This document shows positions 10,234 to 22,058 of a stretch of DNA of 64,000 nucleotides, one piece after another (position 1 is the stretch's first letter; the number at the start of each line of letters is the position of its first letter). The notes beneath the pieces are model-generated. The model saw nothing but the letters and a program-made list of their open reading frames with translations. It was not told the DNA's origin and made no database searches. A program made the translations under genes and the position numbers. The stretch covers positions 11,171,431 to 11,235,430 of the forward strand of contig NC_135555.1 in NCBI RefSeq assembly GCF_964340395.1, given 5' to 3'. The stretch is from Glandiceps talaboti. Lineage: Eukaryota; Hemichordata; Enteropneusta; Spengelidae.

Positions 10234-10239
10234 TAAATA

Positions 10240-11026
10240 AATGTGGCGTTGTGGAATATTCAAAAACTTTATGAATTCTCCACATTGTCAATATAAATAC
10301 GCTCGGTCATGCGGGGAGGATGGAGCGATGTTTTCAAAGTCAATACGAATTATTTCAAAATGAGACCCGGTCCCACATGACCGTATGATACAATACGACA
10401 TGTCGTTACTACAGCTCCTCATGATTCAGTCGCTGGTAACTACTTCATTCGGTGACACTGTCACTCAGAATCACTACACATTGACCAACAGAATTCTGGA
10501 TACAAGAAGATTTATTTCATAGCGCAACAGGTTTCAAACGTAGAGACAAGACCGAAGATATTTGAGGTGAGACATGTATGTGATATGGAGGTAGGAAGGA
10601 TTTCCTATTTTAACATATGCAAAACATATTACAATTATTCATATTACATGTAAGATTAAACACTGTACGCCTTGAGTCATTTCAAGTCTTCTGATTTAGA
10701 TTAAATCTCACACCCCGCTTTATACCCCTATATCTCCGACGTTCATTATTACTTTAGGTCGTTTGCTTTTAGTCTTAGCTTGACTCGCTTATAATTGTAT
10801 TACTGGAGGTCACTTTCTTTCTATTGTACAGTAACAGCTGTATTTCACAATGAGGACACGACTGGAGGTCAGTCAATTTGTACTAGTGATCTTTTTGCAA
10901 GTTTTTTTTTTATCACCAAAAAAGTGGATTTCAGCTTTTACGGAGCTTTTGGCTTTTTCAGTATATTTGAACAATTTATGGTTGATAACAGCGTATGTGA
11001 CACACACTCAGTTAACAATCAATGCT
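10240..11026. other. No feature seen
   Basis: AT-rich sequence with no supported exon, RNA gene or repeat. Confidence 0.5.
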
Positions 11027-11028
11027 GT

Positions 11029-11133
<105 letters not shown>

Positions 11134-13218
11134 ACTTGATGCCACAAAGTATCAATTTCATTCTCGCAAACCAGAGCTAGCTGTTATATCTTCCGCGACA
11201 TTGCGTCTTGGACGGTGCCGTAAAAGAGGCTGTGGTTTTACGACGATGTACCAATTTACGCATATAATGAAACCTCCGGACTTGGTGAGCTAACTTTTCG
11301 AAATCAATCCGTCTCCATTTTCAGTACGTAGAAAAGCTCAGTATTTAAGTGTACGGATCGAGAAGTGCTGTACATAAATTGTATCGTTGGTGTACACAGT
11401 GCGTGAAATTGAACTTTAACCCCCACGATGCATTGTGACTACCCACTCTCGAATCCTTTGCAGTAAACTTTAACGGTGAGATGGATACCTTTGCTGTTAT
11501 TCATCGTATACATGTCAACGCTGTGACGTCAGCATATATATGATTGGTCGGGACATACATACAAGGTCACCTTCGTGTTGATAACGTTTTTCTTAAAGTG
11601 GCGTTTTCGCTAGGGTACCTGGCGAACTCAACTGTGACTGGTATACGTATCGAAGTACACACAACAACAACTACATATACGAGCGCCATATGCCATCTCT
11701 TTGGAGCCGCTCTCAAAATAGTCATGCGCCATTAAAACTTCTTGATGAAATTGAAGGATTATTTTTCGGGTGCGAATAGGACATTTTTTAATAACTAATG
11801 TAGAATAAAAACAGGGGGTCACCAAGAACGTTTTCAATAAATCAACTGTAAGTTGAATGCCTTTCGTAAATGTCAGGATATAAAAGTATTTTTCATGGCG
11901 TAAGTCATTGACTTGTATTTCCATTGGCGCCATAATTCATGCTATGCCCACCTATCTGTCCATATATAATGTTGAACTAATACAGGTACAAAACACTCAC
12001 TCATCATCACTCACTCACTCACTCACTCACTCACTCACTCACTCACTCACTCGCTCGCTCGCTCACCCGTCCACCCTTACCATTGATTCTGGGACCCGTA
12101 TCCCCTTTCACGTCGGAAAGCATTTTCACCCTTGTTGTTGAAATATCTGAGCAAGGAGGGATTTTGAGGTGTAGCCACTTTTTAGAAAACGGAATCGGGA
12201 GATCGAGAGGGTAACATTTTACGCGACAGGCTAGATTTGGTTTCCCCAATACCCCTGTAAATTGATGCTCCCTTCGAATTTCATACAAGCAATTCGTTTT
12301 CTTAGTTGCTCTTTTTTTATTAAGTTAGTTTTGTCGATGACCAACCCTAACGTAGAGGACCAGGGTTATTGTTTAACTTTTTGCCTGTCATTCCTTACCG
12401 ACCGTTTTGTTAAATTTGCGTTCTGCCGCAGGTTTAGGTAGGCGACAGTTTTATTCCCTTCCCGTGACCCTGGAGGATGGCTTATAACGAATACATATTT
12501 CGACGTTTTCAAATAATGATATCCGTCTTCTAGGACACATATCTGTTAAAAAAATTCAGAAATCTACGTTGTACAAAATTGAAACGTTATCATATTGATT
12601 TGAAATAATAGAATGTATTACGAAAAAGACCAATCATGATGATGACAAGCGCCGCCTACGTTTGTTCTGACGAGGCATAAAGCAATGTATTTTTGTTTTG
12701 TGCTTGTATGTGTCATCGTATATTTTTAATGTTTTATCATTATGGTTTTTTTTTCTTTTTGGAATTTTTACAATACAAAACCTTTCTAACGAAGGATGTC
12801 TTTGATGGAACAAAATCTTTCCATTTCATTACGATTTTTAGACTAAGGAACAAAACTTGTTAATTTTTAAATTCTTACTGTTTGCCACTGAAAAAAAAAA
12901 CTAAACCCAGCGATGGGGCGCCATTTAGGCCAGTCTGTTCTCATCATGGGACATCATGTTCAGCGTTCGTTTGATAATCTTCCTGGTATACAATAAACTT
13001 ATTAATTATGTATTTCAATGACATTGATGGCTTTATATAAGGGATATTATATTAGTTGGGTGTACTACAAAATGTTCAAGCTGATTAGTGATTGCCGTAA
13101 ATCCCCCGCCCCCACCCACCCCCGTGTTTTTATACGAAAAGTCACATTTACCCACCTTTACCGGTCATACCCAACCGTTACTCTATCCGTGACCCATCTA
13201 ACTACATCTCTGTCAAGG
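11134..13218. other. Mostly featureless, one microsatellite
   Basis: It contains a CTCA/CTCG microsatellite (about 12006-12063). TGACGTCA, TATATATA and ATTGG motifs lie close together at about 11524-11547, but nothing downstream supports a gene start. Confidence 0.5.
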
Positions 13219-13320
13219 GGTAGTACGAGACGAAGTGACACTTTTGACTGCCAACAACCCTCAAAGGAGAGATCACCAGGGTAAATTGAGTCAAAGATGT
13301 CACTTCGTCTCATACTCACC
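13219..13320. mobile_element. Short fold-back, 30-bp arms
   Basis: GGTAGTACGAGACGAAGTGA at 13219-13238 pairs with TCACTTCGTCTCATACTCACC at the right end, with a loop of about 40 bases. Confidence 0.7.
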
Positions 13321-13364
13321 ACATTTACGCATCCTCAGCTAAAGATTTACCCCAGTGGAAAGAC

Positions 13365-13595
13365 ATGGTCAAATATGACTTTTCGTATAGTGTTATAGAA
13401 GAGAGCCCTACATTAATATTCACGACCCGAAATATTGCCGAAGTTGCAAGGTTGTACGGTCGAAGCGCTCGACCATGGGAGGTTGAATTTAGGTCCGGTA
13501 TTGGAGCCTTGTTAAATGCCTTGAAACATCGAGGTGCGTACTGGATCCAGATAGAAAACAGTGTCGCCCTTCAAACGGTACAGTCTACGTGGTAG
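13365..13595 (+). CDS. Possible exon, unknown protein
   Basis: A 76-codon open frame from ATG 13365 to TAG 13593. Its composition is balanced (NIAEVARLYGRSARPWEVEF, then GIGALLNALKHRGAYW) and more protein-like than random AT-rich ORFs nearby. A possible acceptor, ATCCTCAG, lies about 30 bases upstream and an internal GTGCGT could be a donor. I recognise no family, and it directly follows a fold-back repeat, so it may be chance or a transposon remnant. Confidence 0.2.
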   Translation: MVKYDFSYSVIEESPTLIFTTRNIAEVARLYGRSARPWEVEFRSGIGALLNALKHRGAYWIQIENSVALQTVQSTW

Positions 13596-15281
13596 TAGTC
13601 TATCGAGTGATGAATGTAGTATCTTGTCAATTTAACGCGAAATTTTCTACTTTAAAATTTATATTTCGCTACCACATACTTTAGCACATCACTGACTTAC
13701 TGCAGAGTGTCACGTTTATAATGCCTCATACCATAAAAACGTACATAAAAGGCCAAATTATGACCATTGCATGCCGTCACGTGATAGTGATACTTTGGCA
13801 CAGCTCTGCATCAATGCCAATATGTGAAAAGTCCGAGCCCCTTTCCACTCTAAATCGTACTATAATCACTTGATTTCATGTGTGTGGTAAGCAATGTTAT
13901 TTAAGCCATGATTTTCATATCGGAATCTACATACCCCCTTCGCCTTCAATGGAGCCAATTTTGGGAGTGTTGGTAATCAAAGTTAGGAATTTTGAAATTG
14001 ATAAGATGATATTTTGACTATTATAAAATCAAATATCACTGTTCAAACTGTAAGTACCCTTATTCAATTCAATAATAAGATGAAACGTTAACTGTTTTTT
14101 CACTGAGTATCTCCTCAACCCCAACACTTCTGACTTTTTTTTTCTCTTCCGTCCGGAAACCCCCAGGTGATGTTATATAATATTGGGTTAATATGATCCG
14201 CGAAAGGTCAAATCTGTATGCAGTGTGTTCCTTTTACCAGACCATATGAACACATTCTGCACCTGCGACTTAGTGAATATCAATTTCATTACCATGGTAA
14301 CAGTATCTTGTAGACTTCATCAGACAGTTCGTCAGTATTGAAATGTAGTATACGTAAAGAGTGTTTGTTCAAAATTCCTTACTTGTATCTTAAACAGAAG
14401 CAAAACACGCCGCCGATGTGAATGTACTTGTCTACAGTAGGCCATGCATTTGTTTTCCCGGTACATATATCAGCTATCAACGGCGTCATAAAAGATTGTT
14501 TCGTCCAACGTTCATGAATTTGTTTCTGAAAATTGATTTTAGTTATAAATGTTACGAGTCGGGAAACACTTCTTAGACTCATATTTTCTTACACATTCTA
14601 TAGGCTCAGGCAACAGATTGTGAGTTTAATCACCAAAGGCACTTACTTTCAGGACCAAATCGACTATTTTTTGCATGAAAGTACTTCCATCTAAATGTTG
14701 ACGGGGGGGGGGGTGCATTTCTAGCATACCCCCCCCCCCCCAGTAGTTTAGGAAACCTACTCCCTCCCCCTACTACATGTTATGTTGAAACGTATCAACT
14801 GCACATACCTAATCCTTTCCACCCGGCACAACGATCTCCCATTTTCCTATTTCTCAGTTATAGAAAATGTTTGCATTCTCTTGTATTTGTGTAATGCTTT
14901 ACAGTATCTGTAGATGTGTTTACAACCTTGACAATATTCATCGTAAATGTTATTGATTCCGGGACACAACGTTACGCTCGCAGCGCAGACGATATAGGGC
15001 TTATTCAAACACTGTTCGTATTATCTACTTTAATTTTCCCTGCTGACCAATTTCCAGTTTGTTTTCTTTCCCAATGAGATTAAATACAACTTGCCCACTC
15101 CATTCCGAGGTTAATTTTGCTCCACTTCAGCTGATAGTGGAATAAAAATTGCCCGCCCGCTACAAATTAGCGTAAGAACATTTCAGTCTCTTTTGCGAAG
15201 CTCATACGTGCGTAATGACTCCAGCAACGTCGCTTAATCACATACCTCCCAGAATGACAATATGGAGGTAATGTTTTTACC

Positions 15282-15283
<2 letters not shown>
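13596..15283. other. No gene seen; G and C homopolymer pair
   Basis: A G run at about 14703-14712 and a C run at about 14730-14741 form a short inverted pair that could fold. Nothing else is supported. Confidence 0.5.

Positions 15284-15349
<66 letters not shown>
15284..15349. repeat. CTGT microsatellite
   Basis: About 16 CTGT units preceded by an ATGGAGGTAATGTTTTTACC stretch. Confidence 0.97.
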
Positions 15350-15350
<1 letters not shown>

Positions 15351-17884
15351 TAACATGATATAGTTTTGAAAAATGGCCTGTTTTAGCTGAAAAGGTTACC
15401 AATAAGACTTGGACCAATTGATAAGATGTTGATCCAATTTTAGAATGGATTTTTCTGAAGATACACGCGTTTCACTATTTGCCCTTTAAAAGTAATGCCT
15501 GCATACCTTCTATTGATAAAACAACCTACAGTTGTAATAAGAAAAATACACTCAGATATGATGGAAATATAATACTCGGTTACATTAAGAAATTATCATG
15601 CATACACTATAGTACGTGAAGTATGCTAATTAATGTTAAATATATTTGCGAATCATAGAGTCTCGACAAGTCGAATAAAACACTTTACAGTTTGCAAAAA
15701 CGTTCAGCACTAGTACATAGAATCTCTTTAACATAAATGAGTTATTAAAATGACCCACCGTCTAAAACCATAATCTTTTGTTCATGTGATCATGACCAAA
15801 CAAAATGTCAAATGGCGATGGCAAAAATACCCTTCTTAGGTCATTGTCACTTGAACAAGGAAGTTTATGAACGAGTTTTTTATTCTCCATGTAGACTGGT
15901 ATGACAAGATTATCGTAATAAACGTTGGAGCATTTTGCTTTGAATCAGTAGACATTACAACCGTAGAAAAAAACTGCCATTTCCCAGCAATATCCTGATA
16001 ACTTATGTTACATATTAACCAAATATGTTTCAGCATAAACATAAAGGGCTTCGTCCCTATGAGTCGGAGACGAGTAAGAACTTTTTTTAAATAACTTATT
16101 TTGTGTGAAAACTTGCCAGAATAACATGTCAAATTACAAGTTGATTAATAAACTTTGCTCTAATATTTCGATAAGTGAAATTGTACATTTTGAAATCATC
16201 TCGAAAATGAGAATAGATGAAAATGCCACGTTTTTTTTCTATTCATGGAAAGTTAACAGACAGTTGTAATTTATAGAATAATACCATAACTAGGCAAAGC
16301 CCATAATTTCGTGCAGGGTAGATTCATTTGTGACCAGCTGCCTCACGATGATATTGTAGATAGCGCCCTTCGCGTGGAGAATGCGCATACTGTATAGAAC
16401 ACGCATGCGTATCATCGCGCCGCAATGCATCCTTGGGTAAAACCATCCAAAAAAGTCGTATAGAGAAGTCGTATAGGATATAGGACGCGCATGCGTACTA
16501 GTCATTGAGCCGCTACGCGAGCTATTAATTCGTTTATTTATGTTACCCAATGAATAGATATATAATGAACATCTTCAATGAATATAAATTCGTGAACACT
16601 TAGGTGACACGTACAAAAGGAAGGGTATCCATAATTTCACTAAATTGTATAGAAAATATTTCTGTTATTCGATAAAGCACGGTATATTACTTCCACGATA
16701 AAAAATCGTTGATAATCCATGGCATCTCGGGCATCTGGCAAAACAGAAATTCAAGATCATCTGTAAATGTTTGTATTCAATTAATAATGCCTTCAATAGT
16801 GCATATTAATATCCTTTAAAATTAGGGGAAATTGTCGCAAACTCTACGTACATATTTAAACAATATATCTTGATCGCAAGCCATGCAAAAACGGGCACAT
16901 GACCTACGTTGTGGATGCTTACACATAGAGCTTCTTCGAGTAGGCTTCAGATGACCAATAGCCAGAGCTTACCTTCAAAATTTATTTTCTGTTATCCTAT
17001 ACCGCACTGGATCGATATTTCCTTATCGTAGTGCATTAGTGTTCGATTTGAAGAAAAAAAACAGACGCCATTATATTTCCTAAGGATTATGTATAAAAAA
17101 AACCTCACCAAACTTTGATCAGATATTAAATGGATATTCTTTACATATGGCACATACGCCCTCGTGCTATTGAATACACGTTCTTTCACAATTATATATT
17201 ATTCGAATTTTAAATTATTCTACTTTTCAAAAACTTCTGTAAAATACGTTTGCAATGACGTAATTTGCCCTAATATAAGACTTCACAATTGAATGATATA
17301 TGGAAGAAAAGTAGAAAACACAAACTACATAGGCCGTATGCTTTGATCGTAAAACACGAGCGATCGAGTTAGCACGAAGAAAGTTACCCTGCCCTACTTT
17401 CATTAAAAAGGTGAATTATTACAAGACTCAAATTTATGAGTTCGGGGGTGAAAGGTCAGGCAGATGCTACGCAAATTTAACACACACGATTGATTTATGA
17501 GCACCCATCTGATCGTGACAATCGTGTAATACATTTTGCAAAGCTATTTGAGCTGCTGGTCTTCGTACAAATCCGATTACACGTACGTACACATGTGAAA
17601 AAAAGAGATAAATGTAGTGAACCTAGTCACGACTCTTAATTACTGTATCTCTGTAAATGTTCAGATATCGTATCTCTAGTAGTGAGTATCCCTTTATCAG
17701 CATATGTCAGAGAATACATTGCAATGTTCAGACTACAGGGAAGGCATATTGATTTCGTTAATTGCACCATGAGTACTTAGTAACTATCTAGTGTACGTAC
17801 AAGCTGTTCTTGAATTATCTTAGTTAGATATGATGAGTTCGAAGTAATCACAGCGAAGTGGATCGTCTCGCTTGCTCAACAGTA
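15350..17884. other. No gene seen
   Basis: AT-rich. The only notable patch is a CG-richer segment at about 16375-16500 with three CGCATGCG-like palindromes. Confidence 0.5.
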
Positions 17885-18540
17885 AATTGAGAATTCTTGA
17901 AATGAAGATGTTCAATCAAGTTGACTGTGTCATAATTGTAGCGTAATTGAGAGTTCTAACCAATAAAGATATTTCTCTGTAACGCGATGGACGGTTCTAA
18001 CAAGTGCATATCTTTCTGATGTGCCTAGACTGCAGTAAAGATTTCTAGCCAATGAAGTTGTTTGTTTTGTAAACCATAATGCAATGGCGAGTTATAACCA
18101 ATCAAGTTTCTTGTCTTGTAACTATACTGCAATGGCGAGTTATAACCAATCAAGTTTCTTGTCTTGTAACTATACTGCAATGGCGTGTTATAACCAATCA
18201 AGTTTCTTGTCTTGTAAATATACTGCAATGGCGAATTATAACCAACCAATCAAGTATCTTGTCTTGTAACTATACTGCAATGGCGATTTATAAGCAATCA
18301 AGTTTCTTGTCTTATAACTTTACTGCAATGGCGAGTTATAACCAATCAAGTTCATTGTCTTGTAACTATAATGCAATAGCGAATTATAACCAATCAAGTT
18401 CATTGTCTTGTAACTATAATGCAATAGCGAATTATAACCAATCAAGTTCATTGTCTTGTAACTATAATGCAATAGCGAATTATAACCAATCAAGTTTCTT
18501 GTTTTGTAACTATAATGCAATGATGAATTACAATATTAAC
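17885..18540. repeat. 48-bp minisatellite with a decayed left flank
   Basis: From about 18070 there are nine to ten units of 48 bp (TGCAATGGCGAGTTATAACC, then AATCAAGTTTCTTGTCTTGT and AACTATAC). They are very similar to each other, with one 4-base insertion near 18243. Two sub-types follow one another: ATGGCGAG..TTTCTTG units first, ATAGCGAA..TTCATTG units later. Diverged units are traceable left to about 17885. Because 48 is a multiple of three, a 180-codon frame stays open (18079-18621), but I do not regard it as a gene. Confidence 0.93.
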
Positions 18541-18660
18541 CTTACATATATACCTATACCTAAGATACTGATCAAATTAATTCAGACTACCTCTCCAATA
18601 CATCCATTGATTAGTATTTAGAAATGAAAGACAACAATTAAGCATAAAGTAGATAATTTG

Positions 18661-18912
18661 TTAGTTTAACGCCTCTCGGAAAATCATGTTTTTGTAGATA
18701 GTATGCAAAGGTCTAATGTTTCCATCATAATCATGTATACCAACCATTACATACATCACGGAACCACTGTAATAGTAAGCAATGTCCTTATTTTCGCTAG
18801 TTGAACAATCGCAGGAATCATGGCAAACTGTTTTTAGTTTTTCATTATTCTTATAAGAATGCGCTGTTTCCATGTCTTGTATTGAAAAGACTTTAATTTC
18901 AAAAGCAGTACC
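18661..18912 (-). CDS. Probable last exon, NTR/TIMP-like C-terminal segment
   Basis: An 83-codon frame begins directly after an AG at 18914-18913 and ends with TAA at 18661. It reads GTAFEIKVFSIQD at the start, then a Cys cluster VCHDSCDCS, then YYYSGSVMYVMVGIHDYDGN and an end REALN. Beta-strand-like FEIKVFSIQ, the CxC cluster and the YVMVGI..DG..RPL block recall netrin-like domains at the end of complement C3/TEP proteins (..KHYLMWG..). This is by-eye similarity only. The polypyrimidine tract of the acceptor is weak. The upstream exons are unknown; an isolated internal start at ATG 18873 is the alternative. Confidence 0.4.
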   Translation of the reverse strand, partial: GTAFEIKVFSIQDMETAHSYKNNEKLKTVCHDSCDCSTSENKDIAYYYSGSVMYVMVGIHDYDGNIRPLHTIYKNMIFREALN

Positions 18913-19315
18913 CTAACCTATAAATATCTTTCTTATCCTACGTTTCAACCAGGCGAAGCACGTGAAATATATCTTGAAGAAATTTTAATTTCGGCATCAA
19001 GGGTTTTCTATATTAACTTGTCGATGTACATGCTGTCTTTGTGCGTCTTGCAGCGTAAAAGATCAGATACCAATGGGTAGGTCGGCTTTGCAAGGACGTT
19101 CTTTTAAATAGTCAACTTAGTTATTCTTTAAAGTGGCCATAATGGATGAGAAATGGGTATTTATTTTGGGAATTTTAACTAAGAAAACAACTTTCTTTCA
19201 CTTCAAGGATGTTTCCTGCCTGGGAAAACACTATGTGAAACAACAGAACGAGGTTTAATCCTTTGTAACTCATTAATAAAAAAGTAAATTTTAAACTAAA
19301 AATGATATGTAACAC

Positions 19316-19363
<48 letters not shown>

Positions 19364-19415
19364 ACGTATAGGAAGTGATTTGCAAATAAAAGGACGAACA
19401 GTCAGTCAGTCAGTC

Positions 19416-19448
<33 letters not shown>

Positions 19449-19950
19449 TGGCGAAAACATAACCTCCTATATTATTCACGTATACGTATCTTACCAAAAA
19501 TCGTGTAAAGCTCCTTGGATTCTAAATTTGCCGGAGGTAATGACATATCTATTTTATTCGGTCACCCATGTGTCCTAAAACTAACATACTGAAAATAAGA
19601 GATCCTAGCTGTTAACCTTTTGACATTATACGAAATATATATATATATCTTCCTTTGTTTCAAACAATCTGGTCTTCCAAAAATTCATCGTTTCCCGTAC
19701 GTATACTTAGTGGACCATTCTAAAGTAGCACAGTTAAAGCTGTATTTCTACTAGGTGAGCACTTAACACACAATGTCTCAAGCTGAAAAGCACCGCCAAA
19801 TTGTCATATATGCTCAATTAAGTCGATAGACGAACAAATCCACTATGTTCATGATATTTGCTAGCCAGTGTATTAACTTTGATGTTAGCAAATAAATGAC
19901 ACTGACGGTAGAATACTAGTACATCTTTTAATGAGCTTAATGTGCTTGAC

Positions 19951-19984
<34 letters not shown>

Positions 19985-21753
19985 GGGGGGTTATCCTAGA
20001 GTAAGGATTGGTTCATATAAGTATCACGATTTTGACCCTATTCTTTCGATCACATGTTGACTTTTTACTCTTGTATTGTTAAACGCTATTATGTAGCACT
20101 GTCTGTGTTGTAACCAACCTACTTAATATACGTAATGAAGCGACAACTAAATACAAATGCAATTTTCTTTTCTTTTTATTTGTATCTCGTTATTTCCAAT
20201 TGTTTTTTCCCCGGTTGAATTGTGTGCTGCAAGCTATTAATATAAAGGGCAACATGACGACCACAGTTTGTACAAATTCACCACACCGCATGGAATCTGG
20301 ATGTATCAAATTTGATGACGACTTTTGACGAGAAATAACAAATTTGCGTACGTCAAAAAAGGACGTCAATTTGTTAGTACAAGATATCACATCGAATTTT
20401 TCATGATGATCTTAGCTGTCGTGGTGAGCTCGGGGGAATGGTTAAACCGGCGTTAAAAGGCACACCGCTTGAAATCGGAATTAAACACTGTCAGTCGGTT
20501 GAACGCATTGATATTTTATGCCCTCTGTATTTCCATAATGCATGATGCTAATGGCTCAATACAGATCACAGACGCATTTTGCTATAAGGTGACTTGACGA
20601 ACCTATTCATTGTGAGATGCAATGACGTGTTGCAGTGTTAAACAGTCAATTAATTATGAAGGCTACAATCACTTATGTAAGAAGCACAACTGTTACACTT
20701 AAAAAGCAAATTGACTACGAGCTCTTTGCCGAATAAAAAAAATGGAATATTTATCTGGAAATATTCGTTTTATTCAGTGATTAGTTTATCCTCAGTAGGT
20801 CAAGTCAGATTCATGGTACGTGTAGGGTGCATACCGCGTAAAATGCAATAATGCAATGACGGTAAATTGAATTGCTAACATTTTGTCTACTGTAGTACTC
20901 TGCTTCATATCCACACAATTTATGGACTTTTGGCAAAAGAATTGATAGCGCTAGTGTCAAAATGAAATTGTTGTGTCAAGGCCGCAATTTGTTATTCCCC
21001 CATCGCAAAATAATGTATTCACTTAACGATTTTTATAACCTGACACTTACGTACGTTTGAACAACACGGCAACCGAGTGATCTTTTGCTGCATGCACTGT
21101 AGCAGCGGATTTTGAGAAATTGTATATAGTTTGTCGCTCTACTCTCAAAACGCCACCAGGGTAATAATGGTAAATACAACGCGTATATTACATGAAGATA
21201 TATATTGACTTGATTGTGGTTTAGAATTCGCTGAAATCGCTACTGGTATTAATTCCCTGTTTTATTGAAAAAGAAATTTTCTGTTTAAATCATTCAGTTT
21301 TGATGAGAGGCTTCGTAGACTTGGATATGGTAGTCGGGTATATTGTATTTCATAATTCAGATATTAATAGTGTTGCTTTAGACGATATAAATTCTTCTCA
21401 TGACATCTGTCATATATCAGACGGTGGCAGAGATTGTTTTTACTTCAGTTTGTCTCTTTTTTGTCCTGGCCTACTTTTATGTCAGAACAACAAAATAGTT
21501 TATGTATGATATAGATGAATACTGAGGGATGATTCGCTATGAAAAATAGGACAGATTCGTTGCACTTTTATGGAGAACCGATACAGATCTTGGTGGTATT
21601 GAAGCCAATGATGTAAAAGGAAATGTCTAGTTATTGCATGTTTACACATTGCAGTAGTCCATAGTTAAGTATATAAATTGCATTTTTAATTAAGTTATCG
21701 CATCTCTATCCGGAAAATGTACATGAAACGCCCAGTTAATTTAGTTAATGAGA
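18913..21753. other. No firm gene; short microsatellites
   Basis: TTG repeats at 19316-19362, CAGT/CAGA repeats at about 19400-19448, a GT run at about 19955-19981 followed by a G run. The minus-strand frame at 20390-20190 lacks good splice sites. Confidence 0.5.
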
Positions 21754-22058
21754 TTAGAGAGGTTTAGATGCCGGTACGTACGTGTGTTCTATACGCGTAG
21801 CGTCGTAGTCACGTGATTCGAAAGTAACCCAGGCGTTCTGTATCTGGCGATGCTACGTCAAAATGGCGGTCTACACGTAACTGTAAATACGTGTTAAGTT
21901 TTTGTCGTTTTTCTTCTATTAAATGTCGTATTTTTATATCAAAGTTTGGAAACATAACTGGGTAGGTGCGGGAAAAAATGCAAAAATACCGACAAACGAT
22001 GTCATGTGTGTGGCCTTTTGGACAGAAGATGAGAACGCACGCGTGCACATCATGATTG
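21754..22058. mobile_element. MITE-like element, second copy, 3'-truncated
   Basis: It begins TTAGAGAGGTTTAGATG and aligns with 5348-5640 through AGCGTC(G/A)TAGTC, GCTACGTCAAAATGGCGGTC and ACGTGTTAAGTTTTTGTC. The YY1-like CAAAATGGCGG is at 21859-21869. The right terminal repeat seen in the first copy is absent. Confidence 0.75.

Larger units (their letters stand above)
9207..10239 (+). mobile_element. 1.04-kb duplicated unit, copy 2 (ORF intact)
   Basis: It is a near-identical copy of 6600-7641. It carries a perfect 12-bp hairpin at 9253-9279 (CTGTGGTAAAAT and its complement around CCC), then a small ORF, an AATAAA at 9870-9875 and the long hairpin at 10092-10233. It contains no recognisable transposase, so it would be non-autonomous. 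A segmental copy of a real gene end is the alternative. Confidence 0.75.

Noticed and set aside
18079-18621. 180-codon ORF over the 48-bp minisatellite
   Set aside because: The unit length is a multiple of three, so open frames are expected. There is no start context, splice site or related protein, and other frames are open as well.
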